Positions 1 through 7,128 are shown, numbered from the stretch's first letter. The stretch: 13,754 nucleotides of DNA from Nitrospirota bacterium (GCA_027328825.1 DAHWTK010000042.1:1-13754), one strand, 5' to 3'. Numbers and translations: made by a program. The notes: generated by a model not told the origin, from the sequence alone.

Positions 1-4
1 TCAT
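1..4 (-). CDS. Possible start codon of a divergent gene, cut by the left edge
   Basis: On the minus strand an ATG lies at 4-2. It is preceded by a purine-rich stretch reading GAGGTGAGGTG (19-9), whose last GAGGTG ends four bases before the ATG. That is a convincing ribosome binding site and spacing for a gene running leftwards out of the window. Only one codon is visible, so nothing can be said about the product. If the gene is real, bases 1-218 are a divergent intergenic region and the hairpin at 28-70 sits in its 5' leader. The alternative is chance, since only one start codon is seen. Confidence 0.35.
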
Positions 5-27
5 AACACACCTCACCTCGCCTGGAT

Positions 28-70
28 AGCCGCTACATCTCCAGACAGGAGTCTGGAGTTTTATGCGGCT
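28..70. repeat. Nested inverted repeat (two-stem hairpin)
   Basis: An inner perfect 8-bp stem, CTCCAGAC (39-46) with GTCTGGAG (51-58), closes an AGGA tetraloop. An outer perfect 6-bp stem, AGCCGC (28-33) with GCGGCT (65-70), encloses it, with internal loops of 5 and 6 bases. On the plus strand the inner stem is followed by TTTT (59-62), so it could terminate transcription entering from the left. On the minus strand no U-run follows, and the structure would be a leader hairpin just upstream of the possible ribosome binding site at 9-19. Which role applies cannot be decided here. Confidence 0.6.
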
Positions 71-137
71 TAATAAAAAGGCGGTTTATTCCCGGAAAAC
101 CATACTTAATTAAACCACTTAAGGTGTTACCGCAGGT

Positions 138-165
138 TTGACAGCCCGTCAGGATGTGTTAGACT
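138..165 (+). promoter_or_regulatory. Putative sigma-70 promoter of the BON lipoprotein gene
   Basis: A perfect -35 hexamer TTGACA (138-143) is followed after 16 bases by TAGACT (160-165), which matches four of six positions of the -10 consensus. Transcription would begin near 172 and leave a leader of about 45 bases before the start codon at 219. A direct repeat of ACTTAA (104-109 and 117-122) lies just upstream of the -35 and could be a regulator site, but this is only a possibility. Confidence 0.5.
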
Positions 166-218
166 TTTTCCCATGCAGGAAACGCTTCAGCAAACCTAAT
201 TTTTAAGGAGGGAGGGGC

Positions 219-539
219 ATGAAAAAAAGATACCTTTCCGCGGCGTTTGCGGTGTTAGCCCTGGCGGCGGTTACGTCATGCGCGGCGACATCCACAACCA
301 GGTCGTCCGGCCAGTATCTGGACGACAAGACTATCTCCGCAAAGGTCAAGGCCGGTCTCATAGGCGACCCGGTCGTAAAGGCCGATCAGATCGACGTTAG
401 CACTTACAAGGGCGTGGTTCAACTGAGCGGATTTGTCAATTCTGAAGCGGCTATCAGAAAGGCGGGCGAGATAGCCCGCGATACGAAGGGCGTTATCAGT
501 GTAAAGAACGATCTTTTGCTAAGAAATACGGCACCGTAA
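219..539 (+). CDS. BON-domain lipoprotein, probably outer-membrane anchored
   Basis: This is a 106-residue protein. It has an N-terminal signal peptide (basic MKKR, then a hydrophobic stretch to about residue 18) and a lipobox ending VTSC, with Cys21 as the predicted lipidation site. The residue after the Cys is Ala, which in Gram-negatives favours sorting to the outer membrane. Residues about 34-102 form one BON domain: a helix with TISAKVKAGL, then the strand motif IDVSTYKGVVQLSG, then a second helix and IARDTKGVISVKND. BON domains (as in OsmY) are thought to bind membranes or phospholipids in envelope stress; the exact role here is unknown. The start is supported by AAGGAGG (205-211) seven bases upstream. 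The gene is monocistronic, with its own promoter candidate and a terminator right after it, and it converges on the polysaccharide operon. No functional link to that operon is implied. Confidence 0.9.
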   Translation: MKKRYLSAAFAVLALAAVTSCAATSTTRSSGQYLDDKTISAKVKAGLIGDPVVKADQIDVSTYKGVVQLSGFVNSEAAIRKAGEIARDTKGVISVKNDLLLRNTAP

Positions 540-554
540 CCTGAGCCTGATAGA

Positions 555-583
555 AAAAACCCCGCCTCTCCGGCGGGGTTTTT
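555..583. terminator. Bidirectional rho-independent terminator
   Basis: A perfect 7-bp GC stem, CCCCGCC (560-566) with GGCGGGG (572-578), carries a five-base loop. It is flanked by AAAAA (555-559; the A run starts at 554) on the left and TTTTT (579-583) on the right. It therefore has a U-run after the stem on both strands. It lies 15 bases after the stop of the lipoprotein gene and 9 bases before the end of the minus-strand operon, so it can end both convergent transcripts. Confidence 0.92.
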
Positions 584-592
584 CATGTGTTT

Positions 593-3136
593 TCAGGCCG
601 CCTTTCTCGTCTCCTCCGCACTGGCCTGCCCGTTATACGTGTAGGTGTTTACCAGCCGGCATAGATGCCTGAGCATACCTTCGGTATCCTTCCTTATCAT
701 GCATTGCTCGATCATATTGCCGAATTTCATTATGGACGCCCTGTCCGGCAGGTCCTTCGACACCGCCATGAATACCTTGCTGGCCGGGGTGAAAGACACG
801 TCCTCGCTCCTGTCGAACAGCTCTTCGTAAAGCTTCTCTCCAGGGCGCAGACCGATATATTCCAGCTTTATATCTCTTTCGGGCTCATAGCCGGAAAGGA
901 CTATCATGTTCCGGGCGAGGTCGGCTATCTTCATCGGTTCGCCCATGTCGAGGACGAATATCTCGCCGCCCATGCCGATGCTCGCCGCCTGGAGCACGAG
1001 CTGGACGGCCTCCGGTATAAGCATCAGGAAGCGCACGATGTCCGGGTGCGTGACGGTCACGGGGCCGCCGCGCTTTATCTGCTCACGGAATAACGGCACG
1101 ACGCTGCCGGACGACCCCAGGACGTTTCCGAAGCGGACGGTGATGTATTTTGTGGACGAGTTCTCGTTCAGCGCGTGCACGAAAAGCTCGCAGGCGCGTT
1201 TTGAGGCGCCCATTACGGAGCTGGGGTTGACGGCCTTGTCGGTGGAGATAAGCACGAAGCGCTCAACCCCGTGTTCTCCGGCCAGGACTGCGCACTTGCG
1301 GGTCCCGAGGATATTATTGCATATCGCCTCGCGGGGGTTTGCCTCCATCATCGGGACGTGCTTGTGGGCCGCGGCATGGAAGACCGTGTCGGGCGCATGG
1401 CATGAAAAAGTTTCCTCCAGCCTGTGCCTGTCGTTTACGTCCCCTATGACGGGGTAAAAAGGCGCCGCGCCGTCCCTGCGCCGGATTTCCATCTCCAGAT
1501 TATAGAGGCTGTTTTCGTGCCGCTCATACGCCACTACCGCCTCCGCGCCGAGGCTCAGGGCCTGGCGGCATATCTCGGAGCCTATGGAGCCTCCGGCCCC
1601 TGTAACCATTACAGTCCTGCCCTTTATGAAAGAGGCAAGCGTGTCCCTGTCGGCCTTCACGGGCGGGCGGGCCAGGAGGTCTTCCAGTTCCAGCGGCTTA
1701 ATCTGGTTTACGCCCACGTGTCCGTTTATGATGTCGCTTATCGAAGGAAGCGTCTTTATGGGAAGCCTGTACTCCGAGAGCCTCTTCATAAGCGACATCA
1801 TGGTCTCCGGCCTCGCGGACGGTATGGCGATAAGAAATTCCTCCGGCTTGAATTCGCTTATAACCGCTTTTATATCATCCATAGTGCCGACAATCGGCAC
1901 GCCATGTATGGACAGCCCTTTCTTAAGTCTGTCGTCGTCTATGAAACAGACCGGGTCGTGCATGTGCTGGTTTTTGCGCATGTCCCGCACGATCATCTCG
2001 CCCGCGTTGCCCGCGCCGATTATAAGGACTTTTTTCCCGTTTGCGCCGACCACCATATACTCTTTGTAGACCCTCGGCAGGAGCCTTATGCCGCTTATGA
2101 AAGCCACGGTGATGAGCCAGTCCAGGGCTATGACGGAGGGCGGGACGGACGGATTTTTAAAAAGCCACAGCCCGGCAAGCGCGGCGTAGAACATCGTCCC
2201 GGCCGTGACGGAAAACACTATCCTGACAACGTCGCTTACGCCGGTATATCTCCACAGGCCCTTGTACAGTCCGAAGGCCTTGAAAAGCGGCAGGCGTATA
2301 GCCAGCATGAGCAGTATCGAATACGGCATTATAAGGGCGTATCTCCCCGGCGACGCGCCCTCGAACCGTAGCGAGAACGCGATATACTGGGCAAGCGCGG
2401 CGGCGGACGCATGGTACAGGAGTATCAACAGGCCTCTGTACGCGGCGACGAATTCCTTTACCCCGTGAAAGCGCCTGCCGGTATTGGCGCACACGTTGCA
2501 CGCCCTGTCGCGGAACAGGCCGCAGCACCGCGAGAACCTCGACGAGAAAAGCGCGATAAATGTCATTAAAATTATCTCGATGTCTCTTATCAGGTTCATC
2601 TCCCGCACGTACCGCTTGTTCAGCTCTATCTTGGCCGGGAGCACCGTGCTCAGGTAATATTTCTCCGGATCGCCCGACTCCTTAAGCACCTCCTCCTCGC
2701 TGTGGTAGATTATGGAGGCGTAATCGGTAATCCCCGGGCGGACCTTAAGTATCTCCCGGAAATCGCCCGCGAAGCGGTTTACGTATTTCCATACTTCCGG
2801 ACGCGGGCCGACAATGCTCATATCACCCTTAAGGACGTTTACAAGCTGGGGCAGTTCGTCAAGCTTAAGCTTCCTCAGGACTCTGCCGAGTCCTGTCACC
2901 CGCGTGTCTCCTTCGATTGTGACAAGCGGGCCCGCCTGGCGGGTGTCATTCGTCATGGAGCGGAATTTGTACATCCGGAAGGGCTTAAGCCCCCTGCCTA
3001 TTCTTTCCTGCACGAAGAACACAGGCCCACCATCCCCGAGCTTTATGACGACCGCTATGAGAAGCATAATCGGGGAAAGAAAGGCAATCCCCAGCGCAGA
3101 GAATACCATGTCGAAGAATCTTTTTGCAGTTCCCAT
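593..3136 (-). CDS. Fusion: monotopic phosphoglycosyl transferase + membrane UDP-HexNAc 4,6-dehydratase (PglC/WcaJ-type + PglF/WbpM/CapD-type)
   Basis: This is an 847-residue two-enzyme protein. Residues 1-200 are a bacterial sugar transferase: a membrane-inserted helix broken at Ser21-Pro22, the KFRSM motif (57-61), the catalytic Asp93-Glu94 in KLDELPQL, then IVGPRP (108-113) and VRPG. Such enzymes move a sugar phosphate from a UDP-sugar to undecaprenyl phosphate. Residues about 230-353 hold four predicted membrane helices. These are followed by a first Rossmann-like domain (VLIIGAGNAGE, 370-380) and an SDR dehydratase with GAGGSIGSE (513-521), STDKA (631-635) and Met642-x3-Lys646. Met replaces the usual SDR Tyr, as in WbpM/PglF UDP-GlcNAc dehydratases. 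Both halves are usually separate proteins and both act on the cytoplasmic face, so the join is topologically sensible. The joint (203-225) is rich in Cys. The start follows GGGAG nine bases upstream, itself joined to the TAA stop of the preceding gene. This is the last gene of the operon. The family calls are firm; the exact sugar is inferred. Confidence 0.9.
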   Translation of the reverse strand: MGTAKRFFDMVFSALGIAFLSPIMLLIAVVIKLGDGGPVFFVQERIGRGLKPFRMYKFRSMTNDTRQAGPLVTIEGDTRVTGLGRVLRKLKLDELPQLVNVLKGDMSIVGPRPEVWKYVNRFAGDFREILKVRPGITDYASIIYHSEEEVLKESGDPEKYYLSTVLPAKIELNKRYVREMNLIRDIEIILMTFIALFSSRFSRCCGLFRDRACNVCANTGRRFHGVKEFVAAYRGLLILLYHASAAALAQYIAFSLRFEGASPGRYALIMPYSILLMLAIRLPLFKAFGLYKGLWRYTGVSDVVRIVFSVTAGTMFYAALAGLWLFKNPSVPPSVIALDWLITVAFISGIRLLPRVYKEYMVVGANGKKVLIIGAGNAGEMIVRDMRKNQHMHDPVCFIDDDRLKKGLSIHGVPIVGTMDDIKAVISEFKPEEFLIAIPSARPETMMSLMKRLSEYRLPIKTLPSISDIINGHVGVNQIKPLELEDLLARPPVKADRDTLASFIKGRTVMVTGAGGSIGSEICRQALSLGAEAVVAYERHENSLYNLEMEIRRRDGAAPFYPVIGDVNDRHRLEETFSCHAPDTVFHAAAHKHVPMMEANPREAICNNILGTRKCAVLAGEHGVERFVLISTDKAVNPSSVMGASKRACELFVHALNENSSTKYITVRFGNVLGSSGSVVPLFREQIKRGGPVTVTHPDIVRFLMLIPEAVQLVLQAASIGMGGEIFVLDMGEPMKIADLARNMIVLSGYEPERDIKLEYIGLRPGEKLYEELFDRSEDVSFTPASKVFMAVSKDLPDRASIMKFGNMIEQCMIRKDTEGMLRHLCRLVNTYTYNGQASAEETRKAA

Positions 3137-3150
3137 CAGGCATTACTCCC

Positions 3151-4386
3151 TTATACGGCAAGTTTGCAATCAGCCGTCAGGTCGCCGCCGGCTGCCGTTG
3201 TCTGTTTCACATAGTTCCTCTCCAGCGTCTCCCTTACGGTTTCTATAACATAATCCAGCTCTTCGTCTGTCATCTTCGGATAAAACGGCAGCGAGAGCAT
3301 TCTCTTGTACTGGCTCTCGGCCCTTGGGAAATCCGACGGCTTATAGCCGTATTTCTGCCGGTAGTAGGGGTGCAGGTGCAGAGGAATAAAATGCACGGAG
3401 GCGAATACGCCGCGCGAGCGGAGCTCTTCTATGAACCCGCCCCTGTCTATTCCGAGCATTTCGAGGTTCAGCTTTATGATGTAGAGGTGCCAAGAGTGTT
3501 CCACGTCTGGAGAGAGCTCCGGCAGTTCTATTCCGGGCATATCCCTGAACGCGTGGCTGTAGACCTCGGCATGTCTCATCCGCATCTCCAGCAGGCTTTC
3601 GGAACGCCTGAGCTGGCTTATCCCGATGGCGGAGAGCACATCCGGGAGGTTGTACTTGAACCCGGGCTGAAGCACTTCGTAATACCAGGAGCCTTCCTTC
3701 GAATATCGGTTCCAGGCGCCTTTGCTGATTCCGTGCAGGCTCATTATGCGCATGCGTTCGGCGTATCCGTCATCGTCCGTGGCAAGCATCCCGCCTTCGG
3801 CGGACGTTATGCACTTTGTCGGATAAAACGAGAAGCAGGTGACAGGGCTTATAGAGCCTATCATCCGCCCTTTGTAGCGCGCCGGCAGGGTGTGCGCGGC
3901 GTCCTCCACTACCTTCAGCCCGTATTTTCCGGCAATGTCTGTTATGGCGTCCATGTCGCAGGGATGTCCGGCCATGTGAACAGGGATGACAGCCTTCGCC
4001 CTCCTGCGCTCCTCCGGCGTCATGGACCGGAGCCGCTCCTCCAGCAGTTCGGGAGACATGTTGAGAGTGCCGGGGTCTATGTCCACGAATACTGGAGTTG
4101 CGCCCATGTATTCTATGACCTCGGCGGTCGCGGCGAACGTCATCGGGGTGGTGAGGACAATATCTCCCTTCCCGACACCCACGGCGTCCATCGCCAAATG
4201 CAGCGCCGCCGTGCAGGAACTGACGGCGATTGCGTGTTTGCACCCGACGTAGGAGGCGAAGTCCGCCTCGAACTGTTTTGTCTTGGGGCCCGTCGTGAGC
4301 CAGCCCGACTTCAGCGTATCGACCACGGAATCGATCTCTTCCTTGCCGATATAGGGTACGGAAAAAGGTATGAACATTTTTTTCAT
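3151..4386 (-). CDS. DegT/DnrJ/EryC1/StrS aminotransferase, ArnB/WcfR/PseC-like (sugar 4-aminotransferase)
   Basis: This is a 411-residue PLP enzyme of normal family length. It opens with IPFSVPYIGKEEID and SGWLTTGPKTKQFE, typical of ArnB, PseC and WcfR proteins. It has AVSSCTAALHLA (PLP phosphate region), VVEDAAHT with Asp162 facing the pyridine nitrogen, and SFYPTKCITSAEGGM with the Schiff-base Lys191. The later motif LQPGFKYNLPDVLSAIG is also ArnB-like. These enzymes use glutamate to aminate C4 of UDP-4-keto sugars. The next gene, only 14 bases away, encodes a UDP-HexNAc 4,6-dehydratase, so the likely product is a UDP-2-acetamido-4-amino-2,4,6-trideoxyhexose (inferred). AGGGAGGGG lies about five bases before the ATG; a second in-frame ATG at codon 4 is possible. 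The last 20 or so residues, after ERNYVKQ, look like a poorly conserved tail. The stop TAA runs directly into the next gene's ribosome binding site. Confidence 0.9.
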   Translation of the reverse strand: MKKMFIPFSVPYIGKEEIDSVVDTLKSGWLTTGPKTKQFEADFASYVGCKHAIAVSSCTAALHLAMDAVGVGKGDIVLTTPMTFAATAEVIEYMGATPVFVDIDPGTLNMSPELLEERLRSMTPEERRRAKAVIPVHMAGHPCDMDAITDIAGKYGLKVVEDAAHTLPARYKGRMIGSISPVTCFSFYPTKCITSAEGGMLATDDDGYAERMRIMSLHGISKGAWNRYSKEGSWYYEVLQPGFKYNLPDVLSAIGISQLRRSESLLEMRMRHAEVYSHAFRDMPGIELPELSPDVEHSWHLYIIKLNLEMLGIDRGGFIEELRSRGVFASVHFIPLHLHPYYRQKYGYKPSDFPRAESQYKRMLSLPFYPKMTDEELDYVIETVRETLERNYVKQTTAAGGDLTADCKLAV

Positions 4387-4407
4387 GGCAGACCCCTCCC
4401 TGTGATG

Positions 4408-5532
4408 CTATGCGGCGTAAAATTCCTTGATCCGTTCCACGACATGATTTATCGCCTCGGAGCCGAGTTCCGGGTATACCGGGAGCGCGAGCGTTTCTTT
4501 CGCGGCCTTTTCGCTCTCCGGGAAATCTCCCTGCCTGTAGCCGAGGTAAGCAAAACACTCCTGGAGGTGCATCGGGAGCGGATAATATATTTCCGTCCCC
4601 ACACCCTTCTCCCGCAGAAAACCCATCAGGGCGTCCCTGTCCTTCGCCCTTACGACGTACTGGTTGAATATATGCCGGAATCCTTTTTCCATATACGGGG
4701 TCTTTACCGGGACACCGGCATGAGCCAGGAGCATGTCATACAGATTCGCGTTTTCGCGCCTCTTCTCGCTCCAGAGGTCCAGGTGTTTCAGTTTTACCGA
4801 AAGCACAGCCGCCTGAATGGCGTCCAGGCGGAAATTCCCGCCGATTATCTTGTGATAGTATTTCGGACTGCTCCCGTGCGCGCGCAGCACGCCGAGCCTC
4901 TCCTTGAGGTCGTCCCTGCTCGTTACCACCATCCCGCCGTCTCCCAGTGCGCCAAGGTTCTTGCTCGGGAAGAACGAGAAGCACCCGGTATCCCCGACGC
5001 TTCCGGCTGGCCGGTCCTTGTCGTCCCTCGCCCCTATGGCCTGGGCCGCGTCCTCGATTACCGCCGCGCCATATTCGCGGGCAATGTCCATAATCGCGTC
5101 CATGTCGCAGCACTGGCCGTAGAGGTGCACCGGAATAATCGCCTTAAACCTGCCCTCCGGTATTTTCTTTGCCGCGTCGGCTATTTTACGCGGGTCTATG
5201 TTATAGGTCTTAGGGTCTATATCCGCGAATACCGGAATTGCGCCGAGTCTTGCGACCGCGCCCGCCGTGGCGAAAAAAGTATACGGCGTGGTGATTACAT
5301 AATCCCCGTGCCCGACGTTTAGCGCCATAAGCGATACGAGAAGGGCGTCGGAGCCGGACGATACGCCTATCCCCCATTTCGCCGCCGAATAACCGGCCAC
5401 CTGCTCCTCCAGTTCCGCCACCTTCGGCCCCAGGATGAAGTGCTGGGCCTCCAGCACGTCGATGACTGCGCCGATAATGTCCTCTTTTATCGTGTCGTAC
5501 TGCGCCCTGAGGTCAAGCAACGGTACTTGCAA
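4408..5532 (-). CDS. DegT-family aminotransferase, WbpE/WlbC-like (UDP-3-keto-GlcNAcA 3-aminotransferase)
   Basis: This is a 374-residue PLP aminotransferase from a TTG start at 5532. It begins VPLLDLRAQYDTI, then LGPKVAELEEQVA, GVSSGSDALLVSL, IPVHLYGQCCDMDAI, VIEDAAQAIGA and SFFPSKNLGALGDGGM, in which the Lys of FPSK is the PLP anchor. This motif set matches WbpE/WlbC, which aminate C3 of UDP-2-acetamido-3-keto-glucuronate using glutamate. The preceding fusion gene supplies the matching 3-dehydrogenase and N-acetyltransferase. The TTG was chosen because GAGGAGG (5546-5540) lies seven bases before it and the protein then starts where family members start. The reading frame stays open to an ATG at 5571, which would add 13 residues but has only a weak ribosome binding site. 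With the TTG the gene overlaps the preceding one by 20 bases, suggesting translational coupling. It is a paralogue of the next aminotransferase but belongs to a different branch. Confidence 0.9.
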   Translation of the reverse strand: MQVPLLDLRAQYDTIKEDIIGAVIDVLEAQHFILGPKVAELEEQVAGYSAAKWGIGVSSGSDALLVSLMALNVGHGDYVITTPYTFFATAGAVARLGAIPVFADIDPKTYNIDPRKIADAAKKIPEGRFKAIIPVHLYGQCCDMDAIMDIAREYGAAVIEDAAQAIGARDDKDRPAGSVGDTGCFSFFPSKNLGALGDGGMVVTSRDDLKERLGVLRAHGSSPKYYHKIIGGNFRLDAIQAAVLSVKLKHLDLWSEKRRENANLYDMLLAHAGVPVKTPYMEKGFRHIFNQYVVRAKDRDALMGFLREKGVGTEIYYPLPMHLQECFAYLGYRQGDFPESEKAAKETLALPVYPELGSEAINHVVERIKEFYAA

Positions 5533-7114
5533 TGTCCTGCCTCCTCTCGACTTTGCCGTCCCTCTTTTCATACGGCTTTCCGCATGACGGGCACGCCGCT
5601 TCGTTTCCGCTCATGTCGAGCCGCACGCCGCACTCGCACATATATCCCGCCAGCCGCGCCGGGTTGCCCACGACCAGCGCGTAATCCGGCACGTCTTTTG
5701 TCACCACGGCGCCCGCGCCGACAAACGCGTATCTGCCTATCGTATGCCCGCATACCACCGTGCAGTTCGCCCCGAGCGTCGCACCCTCTTTTACAATCGT
5801 AGGCTTGTATTCGCGGCGCCGGGATATGCGGCTCCTGGGGTTCATCACATTGGTAAACACCATAGACGGCCCGCAGAACACGCCGTCTTCCAGCGTAACG
5901 CCCGTATACACCGAGACGTTGTTCTGTATCTTTACGTTGTTCCCTATCCTGGCGCCTGAGGATATAACCACGTTCTGGCCGATGTTGCAGCCGCGGCCTA
6001 TCTCGGAATCCTTCATCACGTGCGAAAAATGCCAGATGGACGTGCCTTCGCCTATATGCGCGGGCTGGTCGATTACTGCGCTCGGATGGGCGAAAAATTT
6101 CCTTCTTTCGCCCGGCAGGGAAATTTTTTCTCCCTCCTCAAGCGATCTCTGGCATGCCTGGAGCACACGGAGCACCCTGAGGCCCTCCGCGCCGTCGGTC
6201 ACGGGAGACTTCCTTTCCCTTACACATTGCAGGAAATGGGAAAGTTCGTTTAAAAGAGGCTCCGTCCCGGAAAGCTCTATGACTTCCGCATCCTTTTTCT
6301 CCGGCACGGGAATTTTCCCGTTCCAGACTACCTCGTGCGGATAGACGAGTAACTTCCTGTCTTTCTGCGTGTCGTCGAAAACCGCCATTTTGCGACTACC
6401 GACCACCACCAGCCTCTGCTCCTTGCAGGGATTCAGCCAGCTTGTGAAGACGTGCGCCTTCATGCCGGAGGGGAAACCAAGGAACGCGCACGCGCTGTCG
6501 TGGATGCCGCTTTGCAGGAAGGCCCCGCCCCCGCAGAATACGTCCGACGGCATCTCCCCCGCCAGGCCGAGTACGACTGATATGTCGTGCGGCGCGAAGC
6601 TCCAGAGCGCGTTTTCCTCGCTTCGGAATTTTCCGAGGTTCAGGCGGTTCGAGTAGATATAATAAATTTTCCCAAGCTCGCCACGGTTAATCATCTCGCC
6701 AAGCTTTACCACGGCGTCGTGGTAGTGCAGCAGGTGCCCGACCATCAGCACGCGCCCAAGGCTGGCCGCCATCGAGACCAGGGCTTCGCCCTCGGATTCG
6801 GAAAGACAGAGCGGCTTTTCGACGAAGACATCCTTGCCGGCCTCAAGGGCCAGCCGTATCATATCCGCGTGGGACGCCGCCGGAGAAGCTATGGCGACGG
6901 CGCCGATTCTGTCGTCGCTTAAAATGGCATTGTAATCCGTCTCCGTGCGCACCCCTACATAAGTTTCCCTCTGCTCTTCGAGCGCTTCCGCGTTTGTATC
7001 GCAGATGCACGAGAGAGAGCACAGCCTGTGCAGTGTCCTGATTATATTTTTTCCCCAGTATCCCGCGCCTATGGCCGCCACTGCCACGGGTCTGTCCGTC
7101 GCCGGATTCCTCAT
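5513..7114 (-). CDS. Fusion: Gfo/Idh/MocA oxidoreductase + left-handed beta-helix N-acetyltransferase + Cys4 knuckle (WbpB/WlbA + WbpD/WlbB)
   Basis: This is a 533-residue protein. Residues 1-335 are an NAD-dependent sugar oxidoreductase with GAGYWGKN (16-23), the EKPL motif with catalytic Lys100, and PHDIS (175-179). Residues about 340-490 are hexapeptide repeats (IDQPAHIGEGTSIW, IGRGCNIGQNVVI, ATLGANCTVVCGHTIG), ending VVGNPARLAG like WbpD/WlbB acetyltransferases. Residues 491-515 contain Cys493-x-Cys495 and Cys508-x2-Cys511, a possible zinc knuckle found in some of these acyltransferases. Together the halves would oxidise C3 of UDP-GlcNAc-uronate and, after amination by the next gene product, acetylate the 3-amino group. 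WbpB and WbpD are separate proteins in Pseudomonas. The frame stays open upstream to 7603, but that part is antisense-like sequence under the previous gene. The ATG at 7114 has GGGAGG eight bases upstream and begins just before the Rossmann fold. Confidence 0.9.
   Translation of the reverse strand: MRNPATDRPVAVAAIGAGYWGKNIIRTLHRLCSLSCICDTNAEALEEQRETYVGVRTETDYNAILSDDRIGAVAIASPAASHADMIRLALEAGKDVFVEKPLCLSESEGEALVSMAASLGRVLMVGHLLHYHDAVVKLGEMINRGELGKIYYIYSNRLNLGKFRSEENALWSFAPHDISVVLGLAGEMPSDVFCGGGAFLQSGIHDSACAFLGFPSGMKAHVFTSWLNPCKEQRLVVVGSRKMAVFDDTQKDRKLLVYPHEVVWNGKIPVPEKKDAEVIELSGTEPLLNELSHFLQCVRERKSPVTDGAEGLRVLRVLQACQRSLEEGEKISLPGERRKFFAHPSAVIDQPAHIGEGTSIWHFSHVMKDSEIGRGCNIGQNVVISSGARIGNNVKIQNNVSVYTGVTLEDGVFCGPSMVFTNVMNPRSRISRRREYKPTIVKEGATLGANCTVVCGHTIGRYAFVGAGAVVTKDVPDYALVVGNPARLAGYMCECGVRLDMSGNEAACPSCGKPYEKRDGKVERRQDIASTVA
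5540..5546 (-). promoter_or_regulatory. Ribosome binding site that fixes the TTG start of the WbpE-like gene
   Basis: GAGGAGG, read on the minus strand, lies seven bases before the TTG at 5532 and within the last codons of the preceding fusion gene. It is far stronger than anything before the alternative ATG at 5571, which is why the shorter protein is preferred. Confidence 0.7.
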
Positions 7115-7128
7115 ATTTTTTGCCTCCC

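Noticed and set aside
1424..2371. 315-codon plus-strand open frame within the dehydratase gene
   Set aside because: It is antisense to well-conserved FlaA1/CapD motifs and has no domain or convincing ribosome binding site of its own.
3124..5322. Very long open frame (732 codons) on the plus strand, antisense to both aminotransferase genes
   Set aside because: It has no recognisable domain, its composition (many Arg, His, Tyr, Val) is that of a mirrored frame, and both minus-strand genes under it show complete family motifs. The long opening is an effect of GC-rich third codon positions.
5533..5571. ATG start at 5571 for the WbpE-like aminotransferase
   Set aside because: It adds 13 basic residues not seen in the family and has a poor ribosome binding site; GAGGAGG before the TTG at 5532 is much better. 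It is kept as an alternative only.
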